64,000 nucleotides of DNA from an uncultured Granulosicoccaceae bacterium (GTDB taxonomy: Bacteria > Pseudomonadota > Gammaproteobacteria > Granulosicoccales > Granulosicoccaceae). The first letter of the stretch is position 1. Each line of letters starts with the position of its first letter. The position numbers were made by a program, and so were the translations under genes. The notes beneath the pieces are model-generated. The model saw only the letters and a list, made by a program, of their open reading frames with translations. It was not told the DNA's origin and did not search any database. The DNA is taken from positions 1 through 64,000 of the forward strand of contig CALGLE010000010.1 in the NCBI GenBank assembly GCA_937930305.1, written 5' to 3'. This document shows, piece by piece, positions 36,551 to 45,177 of the stretch.

Positions 36551-37435
36551 GTGCCTTCCACCTTTTACACCATCCTGGGTATTTTATTGCCCGCCGTACT
36601 GCTGGCTTCCATTGGTTTTTTGTGGGTACGCCGTGGTGCGGACTACCCGGTTCCGTTTGTCACCACATTGGTAATAAACATCGGGCTGCCGGCCTTACTG
36701 TTCCATACTTTAGCAACATCGAGCGTCTCGTTATCCTCCTTGGGCGGGATAGCTTTAGCAGCTGTTGTCATTCATGTTATTTCCACTGGTGTCGCGGTCA
36801 GTTTGCTTAAGCTGGCAGGAAAAGATTGGCGTTTAGCGGTGGCGCACGTTGTGGGTAATACTGGCAATCTCGGTTTGCCTTTGTGTCTGTTGGCGTTCGG
36901 TGAAGAGGGTTTGGCTTATGCCATGGCCTACTTCGCGGTTCAATGTTTACTGATGTTCAGTTTTGGGGACGCCATCTACGCAGGTCGGTTCTCGCTGTCC
37001 ACCTTGTTTCGATCTCCGGTATTGGCTGCCGTTGTCGCGGGTGTGTTAGTCCGTTTCTTCAATGTCCCCATGCCCGCGGTTGTGATGGACACCACTTCAC
37101 TACTCAGCGGATTGGTTATTCCGATCATGCTGATCACACTGGGGGTCAGTCTTGCCTCGCTGCGGGTTCACCAGTTGGGTTCGTGTTTGTTTTGGTCGGC
37201 CGTACGAACCGGTGTGGCCATCGTAATTGGCTTTGGTGTGGCGGCCCTATTTCAGTTAGAAGGTGTGGCTCGAGGGGTGCTGATCATTGAAGCCACAGTG
37301 CCCGTGGCGGTATTCAATTTTTTACTGGCACAGAAACACGGACGCGACAGCAGCGAAGTATCCGGATTAATTTTGATCACCCATTTGGCGTCTTTGTTGT
37401 ATTTGCCGATCATCCTGCATTGGGTGCTGCTCTAG
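36551..37435 (+). CDS. AEC-family (auxin efflux carrier-like) transporter
   Basis: About 295 residues from GTG 36551 (a TTG two codons earlier is also in frame). Ten hydrophobic helices are arranged as two inverted halves, with the family pattern NTGNLGLPLCLLAFGEEGLAYA at the first crossover and VPVAVFNFLLA at the second. AEC proteins move organic acids or similar anions across the inner membrane; the substrate is unknown. It stands about 50 bp before the AI-2E-type permease on the same strand. Confidence 0.88.
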   Translation: MPSTFYTILGILLPAVLLASIGFLWVRRGADYPVPFVTTLVINIGLPALLFHTLATSSVSLSSLGGIALAAVVIHVISTGVAVSLLKLAGKDWRLAVAHVVGNTGNLGLPLCLLAFGEEGLAYAMAYFAVQCLLMFSFGDAIYAGRFSLSTLFRSPVLAAVVAGVLVRFFNVPMPAVVMDTTSLLSGLVIPIMLITLGVSLASLRVHQLGSCLFWSAVRTGVAIVIGFGVAALFQLEGVARGVLIIEATVPVAVFNFLLAQKHGRDSSEVSGLILITHLASLLYLPIILHWVLL

Positions 37436-37486
37436 GCGCTAGCATCGGGTACCCTTCACCTACCGATCCTTTGTTTGAGCGCAATC

Positions 37487-38704
37487 ATGCAGCAGCGAAT
37501 AGTGAATCGCGGGGTGCTAATTTTAGTGCTCGTGCTGATCTCAGTCCTGTTTTTTCAGGTAGTGCAGCCCTTCATACAGTCCATCTTTATCGCCTCCTTG
37601 TTTGCGGCGTTGTTCCACCCCCTATATCGTCGATTGAAACATTGGTTCGGTGGGCGTGAAGCACTGGCATCGTTGTCGACTCTGCTGCTGGTATTGTTTT
37701 TTGTTGTCACCCCGTTGAGTATTGTATTTTCAATTGTTGTCTCCCAGGCCGCTGATTTGGCAGATCGAGTATTGCCGCTGATTCAGCAACAAATTTCTAC
37801 GCCGGGGGCTATTACTGAAATGCTTTCAAAGCTTCCCTTTTACGATTCGCTGCAACCCTATCGGTCAATGGTGCTCAATATTGTGGGCGAGATGACCGGT
37901 AACTTAAGTGGTTGGTTGGTGGACATGGCGCAGTCCTTTACGCGAGGAACGATAAGATCCTTGCTCTTTTTGCTCATTATTCTGTACACCATGTATTTTT
38001 TACTGATTGATGGCGATCGGTTTTTGTACTACCTGCTGTATTACATCCCACTCAACGATGAAGATGAAACTAAGTTGCTTGATCGTTTTGTTTCCGTCAC
38101 ACGAGCGACACTGAAGGGCACCGCGGTCATCGGAATCTTACAAGGTGGGCTTGCCGGTATGGCGTTGGCGTTCGCGGGCATTCCAAGCGCGTTGTTTTGG
38201 GCAGTCACCATGATGTTCTTATCCGTGGTGCCTGGGATCGGTGGTGCCATCATATGGGTACCCGCTTGTGTGTTTTTGTTTTTCTCAGGCCAAGTTTGGA
38301 CAGCGGCTATAGTGGCCGTGTTTTGCGCTTTGGTGGTGGGAAGTATCGATAATCTACTGCGACCAAAACTGGTGGGTAGTGACACGCAGCTGCACGAGCT
38401 CATGATCTTTTTTAGTACCTTAGGCGGCCTACTATTGTTCGGCTTTATGGGCTTTGTCATAGGGCCAATTGTTGCCGCACTGTTTGTAACGGTTTGGGAG
38501 CTTTACGGTTATGAATTCAGTCGCTGGTTACCGACCACAGCGTTTCGTCCGCACAGTGGTGATGTGATTTTGCCGCACGAACAACTTGCCCGTAGCATCG
38601 AACGCAAGACGCGTGAGCGTCAGGCAGGAGACAGGCGCGCTTCCGGGCAAGAGGGTTCGGAGGGTGAGCGGCAATCGGACCAGGGTGATTCGCCAAAAGA
38701 CTGA
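37487..38704 (+). CDS. AI-2E/PerM-family membrane transporter
   Basis: 405 residues from ATG 37487 (an in-frame TTG is at 37475). About eight hydrophobic segments follow the AI-2E/PerM pattern, with SIFIASLFAALFHPLYRRL near the start, an external loop at 90-160, and the C-terminal PGIGGAIIWVPA, DNLLRPKLVG and FGFMGFVIGPIVAAL. Members export small molecules or act as Na+/H+ antiporters; most have no proven substrate. The last 50 residues are a charged, Arg/Ser/Glu-rich cytoplasmic tail. Confidence 0.9.
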   Translation: MQQRIVNRGVLILVLVLISVLFFQVVQPFIQSIFIASLFAALFHPLYRRLKHWFGGREALASLSTLLLVLFFVVTPLSIVFSIVVSQAADLADRVLPLIQQQISTPGAITEMLSKLPFYDSLQPYRSMVLNIVGEMTGNLSGWLVDMAQSFTRGTIRSLLFLLIILYTMYFLLIDGDRFLYYLLYYIPLNDEDETKLLDRFVSVTRATLKGTAVIGILQGGLAGMALAFAGIPSALFWAVTMMFLSVVPGIGGAIIWVPACVFLFFSGQVWTAAIVAVFCALVVGSIDNLLRPKLVGSDTQLHELMIFFSTLGGLLLFGFMGFVIGPIVAALFVTVWELYGYEFSRWLPTTAFRPHSGDVILPHEQLARSIERKTRERQAGDRRASGQEGSEGERQSDQGDSPKD

Positions 38705-38716
38705 CGAGACGAGTGA

Positions 38717-39382
38717 CTACCAATCTTTGGGGAATTTTTTACGCAGGTACAAAATGCCGTCATCAACTTCCACGTATTCGCCTTTGATGAGTTCAGCCAT
38801 CACTTTACCTACCATTTCTCTGGATGCCCCAATCATATTGCCAAGCTCTTGGTGAGAAAATTTTCGGGGCAGGTGATCTTGGTCTTGGCTATCGGTAACT
38901 TTTAATTCCGTCAGCTTATCGGTTAAACGTTGGTATACGTTATCCAGTGCTAGTCGCCGGCTGCCTTCAGTGGCTTCACGTAATCGTTGTGTGAGTGAAC
39001 GAATCACGCCAATTGACAGATCAGGGTGCTCTCTAAGTAAATCTAAAAATCGTTGTTTGCTGATCATCAGCGCCGTGGTTGCCTCCATGGCCGTCACTGA
39101 GGCCGAGCGCGGCGCATCGTCCAGTAGGGCGATATCTCCCACAACAGAACCTGTGTCCTGGTGATATAGGATTAACTCTTTACCATCGGTATCACTGACG
39201 AAAACTTTGACTGACCCACTTCGGATAATGTACATCGACTCGCCAACATCACCTTCGGTCATGACGATGGCGTTCTTTTTAAACGTGACATCCCGGGCTT
39301 GTGTGGCTATAGCATTTAGAACAGGCTCATCCAAATGTTTGAACAAATAGACCTGTTTTAATAAGGTGATCGCATCCACCAT
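38717..39382 (-). CDS. Crp/Fnr-family transcriptional regulator
   Basis: 221 residues. The N-terminal cyclic-nucleotide-binding fold (about 10-125) shows GDVGESMYIIRSGSVKVFV and GDIALLDDAPRSASVTA, close to the cAMP phosphate cassette. A C-terminal winged helix follows, with FSHQELGNMIGASREMVGKVMAEL as the recognition region. No N-terminal cysteines are present, so it is not an Fe-S Fnr. The ligand could be cAMP or another nucleotide. It is divergent from the MipA gene and converges with the AI-2E permease. It may control either neighbour; no target site is proven. Confidence 0.9.
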   Translation of the reverse strand: MVDAITLLKQVYLFKHLDEPVLNAIATQARDVTFKKNAIVMTEGDVGESMYIIRSGSVKVFVSDTDGKELILYHQDTGSVVGDIALLDDAPRSASVTAMEATTALMISKQRFLDLLREHPDLSIGVIRSLTQRLREATEGSRRLALDNVYQRLTDKLTELKVTDSQDQDHLPRKFSHQELGNMIGASREMVGKVMAELIKGEYVEVDDGILYLRKKFPKDW

Positions 39383-39425
39383 GTTCGGAAAACCTTTTCA
39401 TTCGACCTGGCAAGAGTGTACGGTA

Positions 39426-39452
39426 TTTACACCGGTTACACCGTGTTACGGG
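39426..39452 (+). promoter_or_regulatory. 9-bp direct repeats upstream of the MipA operon
   Basis: TTTACACCG (39426-39434) and GTTACACCG (39435-39443) lie head to tail, followed by the weaker TGTTACGGG. They sit in the divergent region 34 bp before the MipA start and 44 bp after the Crp-like start. Direct repeats near 10 bp are typical of OmpR-class response regulators, and one is encoded in the same operon. Confidence 0.4.
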
Positions 39453-39485
39453 CGTCCGTTGGCCTTATCAGAGTATTCTTACCCA

Positions 39486-40331
39486 ATGCAAAGGTTTGTT
39501 TTGGCACGCAGTGCAGCATTTGCACTCATCGCGTCCTTGCTCGCTCTCTTTATCGTGAGCGGGTTCTCACCTGCGTGGGCGGCTGATTTATCTCGAGCTA
39601 TCCGCGAGGGCAGGCAGGATGAGGCGGCCGATTTCGCAGCCTATCTTGAGTTGGGTGCGCATGTCAGTGCGGGTCGCATGCCTGTGGTGGGTGAAAAGAA
39701 CGTAGAAGTGAGCCTTACCGTGGGTGGGCACCTGAGAATTAAGCGTTTTTTCATCGATTTCCTGTCAGAAAGTTATAACCGCGGGCAAATTGGTTACAAC
39801 TTGTACGCGGGCCCGACCTGGTCCTTTGATGTGCTCGCAACGGGCAGCCCTGATGGCATAGACACCGCCTTGTCCAACGAGCTGGATGGGCTGCGAGATC
39901 GTTCCGGAGCGGTGGAAAGTGGTTTACGGGTTACCGGGTTCAGCGGGCCATTTATTGCCCAGTTTGAAGCTTTGATGGACATCAGCGGCGAGCACGATGG
40001 TGGCATCGTGACAAGCACCATCGCACGTCAGTATTTGTGGCGAAATTGGAATTTTCACTGGTTATTGGGCGCAAGGTACCAGTCTGCTGAAACAACCAAT
40101 TTTTTATTTGGTGTGAATGCAGATGAGGCGACCGAACGTTTTCCCGAATATAACGCCGGTGCTGGGGTTACCTACGTTTCTGAGCTGGGTGCCACCTTAC
40201 CGTTGAACCGGTACTTTGTGTTTAGAGGCACCGCACGTTACTGGTCACTGCCAGATAGCATTGCTGATAGCCCGTTCATTGAGGGGATTAATTACTCAGA
40301 AGTTTCCGGTTCATTGGTGTTTGTGTACTGA
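39486..40331 (+). CDS. MipA/OmpV-family outer-membrane protein
   Basis: 281 residues from ATG 39486, where a clear signal peptide (FALIASLLALFIVSG, ending AWAAD) starts. The longer open frame from 39366 overlaps the divergent regulator and adds non-signal sequence. The mature protein shows MipA features: strand pairs around LNRGQIGYNLYAGPTW-like sequence, DLLxGLRDRSG, and a final strand ending LVFVY. MipA proteins are barrel proteins linked to cell-wall enzymes or envelope stress. It heads a four-gene operon with DUF3019 and a two-component system, an arrangement I recognise from Shewanella-like bacteria. Confidence 0.85.
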   Translation: MQRFVLARSAAFALIASLLALFIVSGFSPAWAADLSRAIREGRQDEAADFAAYLELGAHVSAGRMPVVGEKNVEVSLTVGGHLRIKRFFIDFLSESYNRGQIGYNLYAGPTWSFDVLATGSPDGIDTALSNELDGLRDRSGAVESGLRVTGFSGPFIAQFEALMDISGEHDGGIVTSTIARQYLWRNWNFHWLLGARYQSAETTNFLFGVNADEATERFPEYNAGAGVTYVSELGATLPLNRYFVFRGTARYWSLPDSIADSPFIEGINYSEVSGSLVFVY

Positions 40332-40816
40332 TGCCTCGATCCTTTGCCAGTGTTCTTCTTTTTTGCATCGGATTGATTGTTGCCTCGCATGCTCATGCGC
40401 AAGTTCGATTGCAACACGATATAGCAAAATATTCCGAAAAAATTGGCAAACGTTTTCAAATAGTAACTGCTGGAAATGCGGTGCAATCAATCAATGCGGC
40501 TGATGCCAATGTAAAGCTTGAAGCACGTCCTGTGAGTTGCGTTACGTTACGTGAAGGGCAGCCCTGTTTTATTAAACTGGCAATCTCTTGGCAGTCGGAT
40601 GCACCATTAGATGTTTGCTTAGTCAGCGACAATACCGATGCAGGCGAATGCTGGAGTAACGAAGTCTCTGGCACCTTCAAAGCCAATTTGTATTTATTGG
40701 AAACCACTGTATGGCAATTGCGGGATGGTTTAGGACAAACCTTGGATGAGACCGAAGTCAGCGTAGCCTGGGTGTATCAATCGCGGCGCGGTCGACGAAA
40801 TTGGAGATTGTTTTGA
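40331..40816 (+). CDS. DUF3019-family exported protein
   Basis: 161 residues; the start overlaps the MipA stop by one base (TGATG). The signal peptide ends at SHAHA. The mature part contains four cysteines (CVTLREGQPC and later CLVSDNTDAGEC), probably two disulfides, and ends in an Arg-rich YQSRRGRRNWRLF. This matches DUF3019, found between mipA and an RstAB-like pair. Function is unknown; the product is presumably periplasmic and coupled to MipA. Confidence 0.82.
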   Translation: MPRSFASVLLFCIGLIVASHAHAQVRLQHDIAKYSEKIGKRFQIVTAGNAVQSINAADANVKLEARPVSCVTLREGQPCFIKLAISWQSDAPLDVCLVSDNTDAGECWSNEVSGTFKANLYLLETTVWQLRDGLGQTLDETEVSVAWVYQSRRGRRNWRLF

Positions 40817-40833
40817 TGCGAGGAAACGCGTAA

Positions 40834-41538
40834 ATGACAACGAACAACGAAAATCAGTTGCACATCATGGTGGTAGAGGATGATGCCTCTCTTTCGGCCT
40901 GGATAGCGGATTATTTAACTACCCATGATTACTTGGTAACTGTGGCTTCCCGAGGTGATGAGGCGCTGGAACTCATTAAGGCCGATGACCCAGATTTGGT
41001 GTTGCTGGATGTGATGCTGCCTGGGCTAGATGGGCTAAACGTGTGTCGTATGGCACGAGAGTTCTATAAAAAACCGATATTAATGTTAACGGCCTTAGGC
41101 AGTGAGAGTGATGAAGTGCTGGGTTTGGATACCGGTGCCGATGACTATTTGTCAAAACCTGTTCGGCCTAAAGTGCTGCTTGCTCGTATCAATGCGTTGC
41201 TGCGTCGCGATGCCCCCGACTCAGAGCAGTCCTCAATTGGCATCGGTGGGTTATTCATTGATCCAGTATCTCGAACGCTTACGTTGAATGAAGAGCCGGT
41301 TGCGGTGTCTTCACATGAATTTGATTTACTGACTTTGTTGGCGCGTTCAGCCGGTACACCCGTTAGCCGAGATACCTTGGTGACTGAAATGCGCGGTATT
41401 GAATACAATGGACTGGACAGATCCATTGATATCAGTATCTCACGCTTGCGTAAAAAACTAGGCGATGATGCCAGTGCGCCAGCGCGAATCAAAACGGTTC
41501 GCGGTAAGGGTTATTTGCTTGCCCCAGACGCTTGGTAA
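40834..41538 (+). CDS. OmpR-family response regulator (RstA-like)
   Basis: 234 residues. The receiver domain has acidic residues in VVEDD, the phosphoacceptor D59 (VLLDVMLPG), the Thr of LMLTAL and the Lys of YLSKPV. The winged-helix output domain (about 135-230) ends with RIKTVRGKGYLL. It would be phosphorylated by the histidine kinase encoded 12 bp downstream and bind DNA as a dimer. Placement after MipA and DUF3019 suggests it controls their expression. Confidence 0.92.
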   Translation: MTTNNENQLHIMVVEDDASLSAWIADYLTTHDYLVTVASRGDEALELIKADDPDLVLLDVMLPGLDGLNVCRMAREFYKKPILMLTALGSESDEVLGLDTGADDYLSKPVRPKVLLARINALLRRDAPDSEQSSIGIGGLFIDPVSRTLTLNEEPVAVSSHEFDLLTLLARSAGTPVSRDTLVTEMRGIEYNGLDRSIDISISRLRKKLGDDASAPARIKTVRGKGYLLAPDAW

Positions 41539-41550
41539 AAAACCACCACG

Positions 41551-42915
41551 ATGCGTCGACTCAGTATCTCCTTGTTGGTCATAGTGCTTCTAGCCACGAT
41601 TGGTTTTGGTTGGACCTTAGACCGATTATTCATTGAACTTCAACCGGACGAGGCGGATCGCCTAGCGCCCTATCGCGTAGTGGGTGAAGCCTTAGTGCGT
41701 AGTGTGGAAAATGGCAATAACTTAGAGCAGTTGACTTCTGCGTGGCCAAAAGATTCACCCTTGCAAATGGGCATGATTGAATCGGATACCTTAGCTTTGC
41801 CCACAGCGCTTCGAGCTGACTTAAACCAAGGTCAATCACTAGCGCTCGAAACCGACGACGGTGTGACGCTGTTAGTGCCGGTGGAAGGTGGGGTAAATGC
41901 CTTAGCGTTAGCACTGCCACCGCAAACATCAACTGCTGAATCTGTACTGCGTTTTGCGCTCACTATATTGTTTTATGCTGGCATTGTCTCGTTGATACTG
42001 CTTTGGGTTTACCCGTTAGTTAGGCGATTGCATGCGCTGTCAAAAGCTGCGAATGAGTTTGGGGCGGGTAATTTATCCTCACGTGTGCCCATCACTCGAC
42101 TCAGTTTAATCAAAAATATTGAAACAGAGTTCAATGCCATGGCTGAACGAATCGCTACGTTGGTGGAAGATAATCGACTCTTAAGCAGCGCCGTGTCGCA
42201 TGATTTGCGCACGCCGATCGCGCGTTTACGATTTGGCTTGGATGCGTTAAGCGAAGAAGACGATGCCGCTGTGCAAGAAAAGTATATGCAGCGTATTAGT
42301 AATGATTTAGCGGAAATGGAACACTTGGTTGAGGTGCTACTTGACTACGCTCGTTTAGAAAAACAACAACGTGAGCTACCGCTAACACCGATGGCCTTAG
42401 CGCCGCGTGTAACTGAGCGCATCAACGCACTGTTCAACGACACCTCTCATGATATTGAATGGGATCCCAATTCTGATGTAGCTGCAGAATCAATTTGGGT
42501 TATGGCCAACGAAAGATACATTGATATGGTGATAAATAACGTGTTGCAAAATGCACAACGTTATGGAAAATCAAAAATACGAGTGTCTATCTCCACCTCA
42601 CACAAGAACGATAAGCGCGTTTGGTTGATCATTGAAGATGATGGGCCTGGAATACCTGATGATGAGAGAAGTCGCGTGCTAAAGCCTTTTGAAAGAGGGC
42701 GGGCCAACATTGAACGAGTGCGTCCAGCATCAAGCCCATCGTCATCGGGGTTTGGGATGGGGCTGGCTATTGTGCATCGCATATTGCAGTGGCATGGGGC
42801 AAAGCTATCGTTGGGTACCAGCAGCCGTTTGGGTGGCGCCTCTGTCGAGATGGGTTTAAGGGCCAGTGCGTCGCCGGCGGCTAGAAAAACGAATACAAAA
42901 ATGGAGGTGAATTGA
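41551..42915 (+). CDS. Sensor histidine kinase (RstB-like)
   Basis: 454 residues. Two membrane helices (about 5-22 and 137-158) flank a periplasmic sensor of about 115 residues. A HAMP domain follows, then the phosphorylated His in AVSHDLRTPIARLRFG. The ATPase domain shows NVLQNAQRYG (N box), EDDGPGIPDDE (G1) and GFGMGLAIVHRI (G2). It partners the response regulator upstream. The sensed signal is unknown, but the operon partners suggest an envelope cue. Confidence 0.92.
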   Translation: MRRLSISLLVIVLLATIGFGWTLDRLFIELQPDEADRLAPYRVVGEALVRSVENGNNLEQLTSAWPKDSPLQMGMIESDTLALPTALRADLNQGQSLALETDDGVTLLVPVEGGVNALALALPPQTSTAESVLRFALTILFYAGIVSLILLWVYPLVRRLHALSKAANEFGAGNLSSRVPITRLSLIKNIETEFNAMAERIATLVEDNRLLSSAVSHDLRTPIARLRFGLDALSEEDDAAVQEKYMQRISNDLAEMEHLVEVLLDYARLEKQQRELPLTPMALAPRVTERINALFNDTSHDIEWDPNSDVAAESIWVMANERYIDMVINNVLQNAQRYGKSKIRVSISTSHKNDKRVWLIIEDDGPGIPDDERSRVLKPFERGRANIERVRPASSPSSSGFGMGLAIVHRILQWHGAKLSLGTSSRLGGASVEMGLRASASPAARKTNTKMEVN

Positions 42916-42916
42916 A

Positions 42917-43279
42917 ATGAACAAAGAAAATCAAATTAATTACGTTGAGCTTCCAGCTTCAAATTTCGAAGCGATGAAAGCATTTTACGGTGACTTATTC
43001 GAATGGACATTCGAATCTTATGGCGAAGACTACCTGGCGTTCAATGATGGCCGGCTAGATGGTGGTTTCTATAAGTCAGACAACCGTGCCGCCGCAGGAG
43101 ACGGAGCTGCGTTAATTATTTTCTATACGCAAAACTTGGAAGAGTTGCAAGATCGGATCGTGGCAGCTGGAGGAGAGGTGTGTGTGCCAGTGTTTGCGTT
43201 CCCAGGTGGACGCCGATTTCATTTTCACGATCCACACGGCAATGAGTTGGCCGTGTGGACCGATCAAGGTCTAACATAA
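42917..43279 (+). CDS. VOC-family (glyoxalase/bleomycin-resistance-like) protein
   Basis: 120 residues, one base after the kinase stop and with GGAGGTGA as its ribosome site. VOC fold segments are visible: NYVELPASNFEAMKAFYGDLFEWTFESYGEDY at the start and FPGGRRFHFHDPHGNELAVW at the end. Such proteins bind metals or small molecules; the function is unassigned. It is the last gene of the MipA operon. A broken, different VOC gene lies 650 bp downstream. Confidence 0.85.
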   Translation: MNKENQINYVELPASNFEAMKAFYGDLFEWTFESYGEDYLAFNDGRLDGGFYKSDNRAAAGDGAALIIFYTQNLEELQDRIVAAGGEVCVPVFAFPGGRRFHFHDPHGNELAVWTDQGLT

Positions 43280-43330
43280 GCGAATGTTTAATTGCTTAGT
43301 TTTTGTTTGCTTAATTAATGAACATCGGCG

Positions 43331-43846
43331 TTAGCCTTCGGGGCAGATTGGGCTGATATCCGATTCAACCATATCCACACGAGTGAGCGTGGTGGTTAAC
43401 TGTTCAGTGGTGTTTCCATTGTTGTTGATGTCGTTTGCGTCATCAAATGCAATTGTTAGTGTGTTTTCACTGTTCGATGACACAATAGCGTTTGCGAATT
43501 CGCTGAAGTCAAGAAACACTTGTTGGTTTGCTGAAGTGAAAGCTTCACCATTGCCAAACGGTTCTCGATAACATTGCGAATTCACGTCAGTTTCGTCGGT
43601 GAAATCATACAGCACAACGGTGGCTCTGCCATCGTCATCGGGTTGACGGATTACCAGTAAAGCTTCATCGCTGGCGTTGGTTGACCAACCACTGGTCAAT
43701 TGCCAAACCCCAACAAAGGGTTCAACCAAATTAGGCCCTGCCGTATTTTCGCCACTGCTATTAATGACATCACCCGCGCCGCCACCGCCGCAAGCTGAAG
43801 CCATGGTGACACTTGTAAGTAACGCTAAATGGATTCGCCAATTCAT
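43331..43846 (-). CDS. Putative lipoprotein of unknown function
   Basis: 171 residues with a lipoprotein-type signal peptide; the probable lipidated cysteine is C19 in MASAC, followed by a Gly/Ser/Asn-rich linker. The mature part is acidic and contains two further cysteines (near 100 and 169) that could pair. The overall beta-rich pattern (GVWQLTSGW, ALLVIRQPDDDGRATVVLYDF) recalls small lipocalin-like lipoproteins. I do not recognise a family. It converges with the VOC gene. Confidence 0.65.
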   Translation of the reverse strand: MNWRIHLALLTSVTMASACGGGGAGDVINSSGENTAGPNLVEPFVGVWQLTSGWSTNASDEALLVIRQPDDDGRATVVLYDFTDETDVNSQCYREPFGNGEAFTSANQQVFLDFSEFANAIVSSNSENTLTIAFDDANDINNNGNTTEQLTTTLTRVDMVESDISPICPEG

Positions 43847-44346
43847 GGTTAGATTCTCTGCATTAAATAAAACAAGAATGGGTAGAGCGAGCTGGAAGCA
43901 ACTGCCAAGCCAACGCCTAGGGCGTGTTCATTATGCCCCGATACGTTCTGAGATTTCGATGAGGTTTAAGTCAGGGTCTCGCACGTAAACGGCTCGTATC
44001 GGGCCGGTAGCACCGGCTCTTTAGTACGGGTACTTCGATAATGGGCCAATTATGCTTATCGAGTTGCGCAATGAGTGTATCCAAAGGTACGTACGTGATG
44101 AAACACAGATCTAAGCTACTCGGCACCGATGTATGGGCTTTAGGGGCACTTTTGTGTAATTTTGCCGATGTGACGCTATTTAACTCAAGGTATGATCAGG
44201 TCGGGCCGACAAATCAACGGTATAGCAAGCAATTTAATGCTTAAGCCAACGTAAACGCGATAATTCCCTCGCTCAGACATCGCTGGGTCGTCTAAACTCT
44301 TCGCGTGCGCCGATTTTCTCCCTAATTCAAAGGAGCACTCATTACC
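43847..44346. other. 500-bp stretch holding a decayed VOC gene and a promoter region
   Basis: No intact gene fits here. Minus-strand bases 43931-44196 retain a broken VOC coding sequence, described separately. The last 100 bp before 44347 are the leader of the peptidoglycan-binding lipoprotein, including the ribosome site AAAGGAG. A short plus-strand open frame at 44041-44244 lies over the decayed gene and is not credible. Confidence 0.6.
43931..44196 (-). pseudogene. Frameshifted, N-terminally truncated VOC-family pseudogene
   Basis: The minus strand encodes, in one frame, KLHKSAPKAHT and LDLCFITYVPLD followed by AQLDKHNWPIIEVPVL. Then, in a shifted frame, it encodes RAGATGPIRAVYVRDPDL and NLIEISERIGA before TAA at 43931. 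Together these give the C-terminal half of a typical VOC dioxygenase-like protein, in order. The frame changes by one base near 44017-44022. Upstream of 44196 the frame meets a stop (TGA) and the N-terminal domain cannot be found. Loss of both frame and N-terminus makes real decay likelier than a single read error. Confidence 0.75.
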
Positions 44347-45033
44347 ATGAAATTTCGAACAGCACCCAAAACTGCGTCCTACGCGTCCTGGTTTGCCACA
44401 ATCGCATTAAGCGCCACTCTGGTTGCTTGCGGTGGTGGTTCTGGCGATACCCCAATTGATGGCGAAGTCGATCCCAATGAGGTTCCTCTTATCGGCGGTG
44501 GCGACGATCCTGATCCCATCATCGAACCAGATCCAATTACTGAGCCCGGCGCATCGGCCGACGGCTGTGAAGGCCTTACCGGTACTGACCCAGATTCATC
44601 CACGGCTGACTGGGGCGATAACTGTCGTTTACAAGTCGGTGGAGAGCACCAGAAGAGTCGTTACACCCAGGGTGTACAACGCATTGTTTGGTGTCGTGGT
44701 CATGACAACGACCAAGCCAATATCCTCGATTTCGCTGATGGTGATTTCGGAAATAATACGAAAGAGCAGGTACGTCTTTTCCAAGAAGCACAAGGAATCG
44801 ATGCTGATGGCGTTGTTGGGCCAGAGACTTGGGGTGAATTGCAAGATGTGCTCGAGTTACTCGACAATCAGGCGGTCGATCGAAACACCAATGGTGTTAG
44901 CGGTGGAAGTTGTGTCGGTGTTGCGCAGTTCTATCAAACACGTGAAGCATCAGGTGCTTTAACGGGTTGGACAATGGCGGCAACTCCGGGTAACCCAGAA
45001 ACGGTTCCATTTTCCATTGACCCAGTTCAGTAA
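44347..45033 (+). CDS. Lipoprotein with peptidoglycan-binding domain
   Basis: 228 residues. The lipobox LVAC puts the lipidated cysteine at C28, followed by a long Asp/Pro/Glu-rich linker (DPDPIIEPDPITEP). A domain with the PG-binding 1 pattern lies at about 133-170: GDFGNNTKEQVRLFQEAQG then DADGVVGPETWGEL. Four cysteines after the linker may form disulfides. The product should be anchored in the outer membrane and touch the cell wall. It stands as a single gene with an AAAGGAG site and its own terminator. Confidence 0.82.
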   Translation: MKFRTAPKTASYASWFATIALSATLVACGGGSGDTPIDGEVDPNEVPLIGGGDDPDPIIEPDPITEPGASADGCEGLTGTDPDSSTADWGDNCRLQVGGEHQKSRYTQGVQRIVWCRGHDNDQANILDFADGDFGNNTKEQVRLFQEAQGIDADGVVGPETWGELQDVLELLDNQAVDRNTNGVSGGSCVGVAQFYQTREASGALTGWTMAATPGNPETVPFSIDPVQ

Positions 45034-45100
45034 TAAAAGGGTCATAACCTAACCGCGAAAGCTAAACAGGTTAACAGGCCCATTTAGGCGTTGTATTCTA

Positions 45101-45136
45101 CGGGCTAACTCGACTTATTCGGGTTAGCCCGTTTTT
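45101..45136 (+). terminator. Rho-independent terminator after the PG-binding lipoprotein
   Basis: CGGGCTAAC (45101-45109) pairs with GTTAGCCCG (45123-45131), and TTTTT follows. The hairpin lies 67 bp after the gene stop. Confidence 0.88.
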
Positions 45137-45177
45137 GTTGGGCCATCCAAAACTGTTATCACCATTGAGACAGGCTT

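Noticed and set aside
44041-44244. A 67-codon plus-strand open frame
   Set aside because: It covers the decayed VOC gene on the other strand and has no ribosome site or protein-like pattern.
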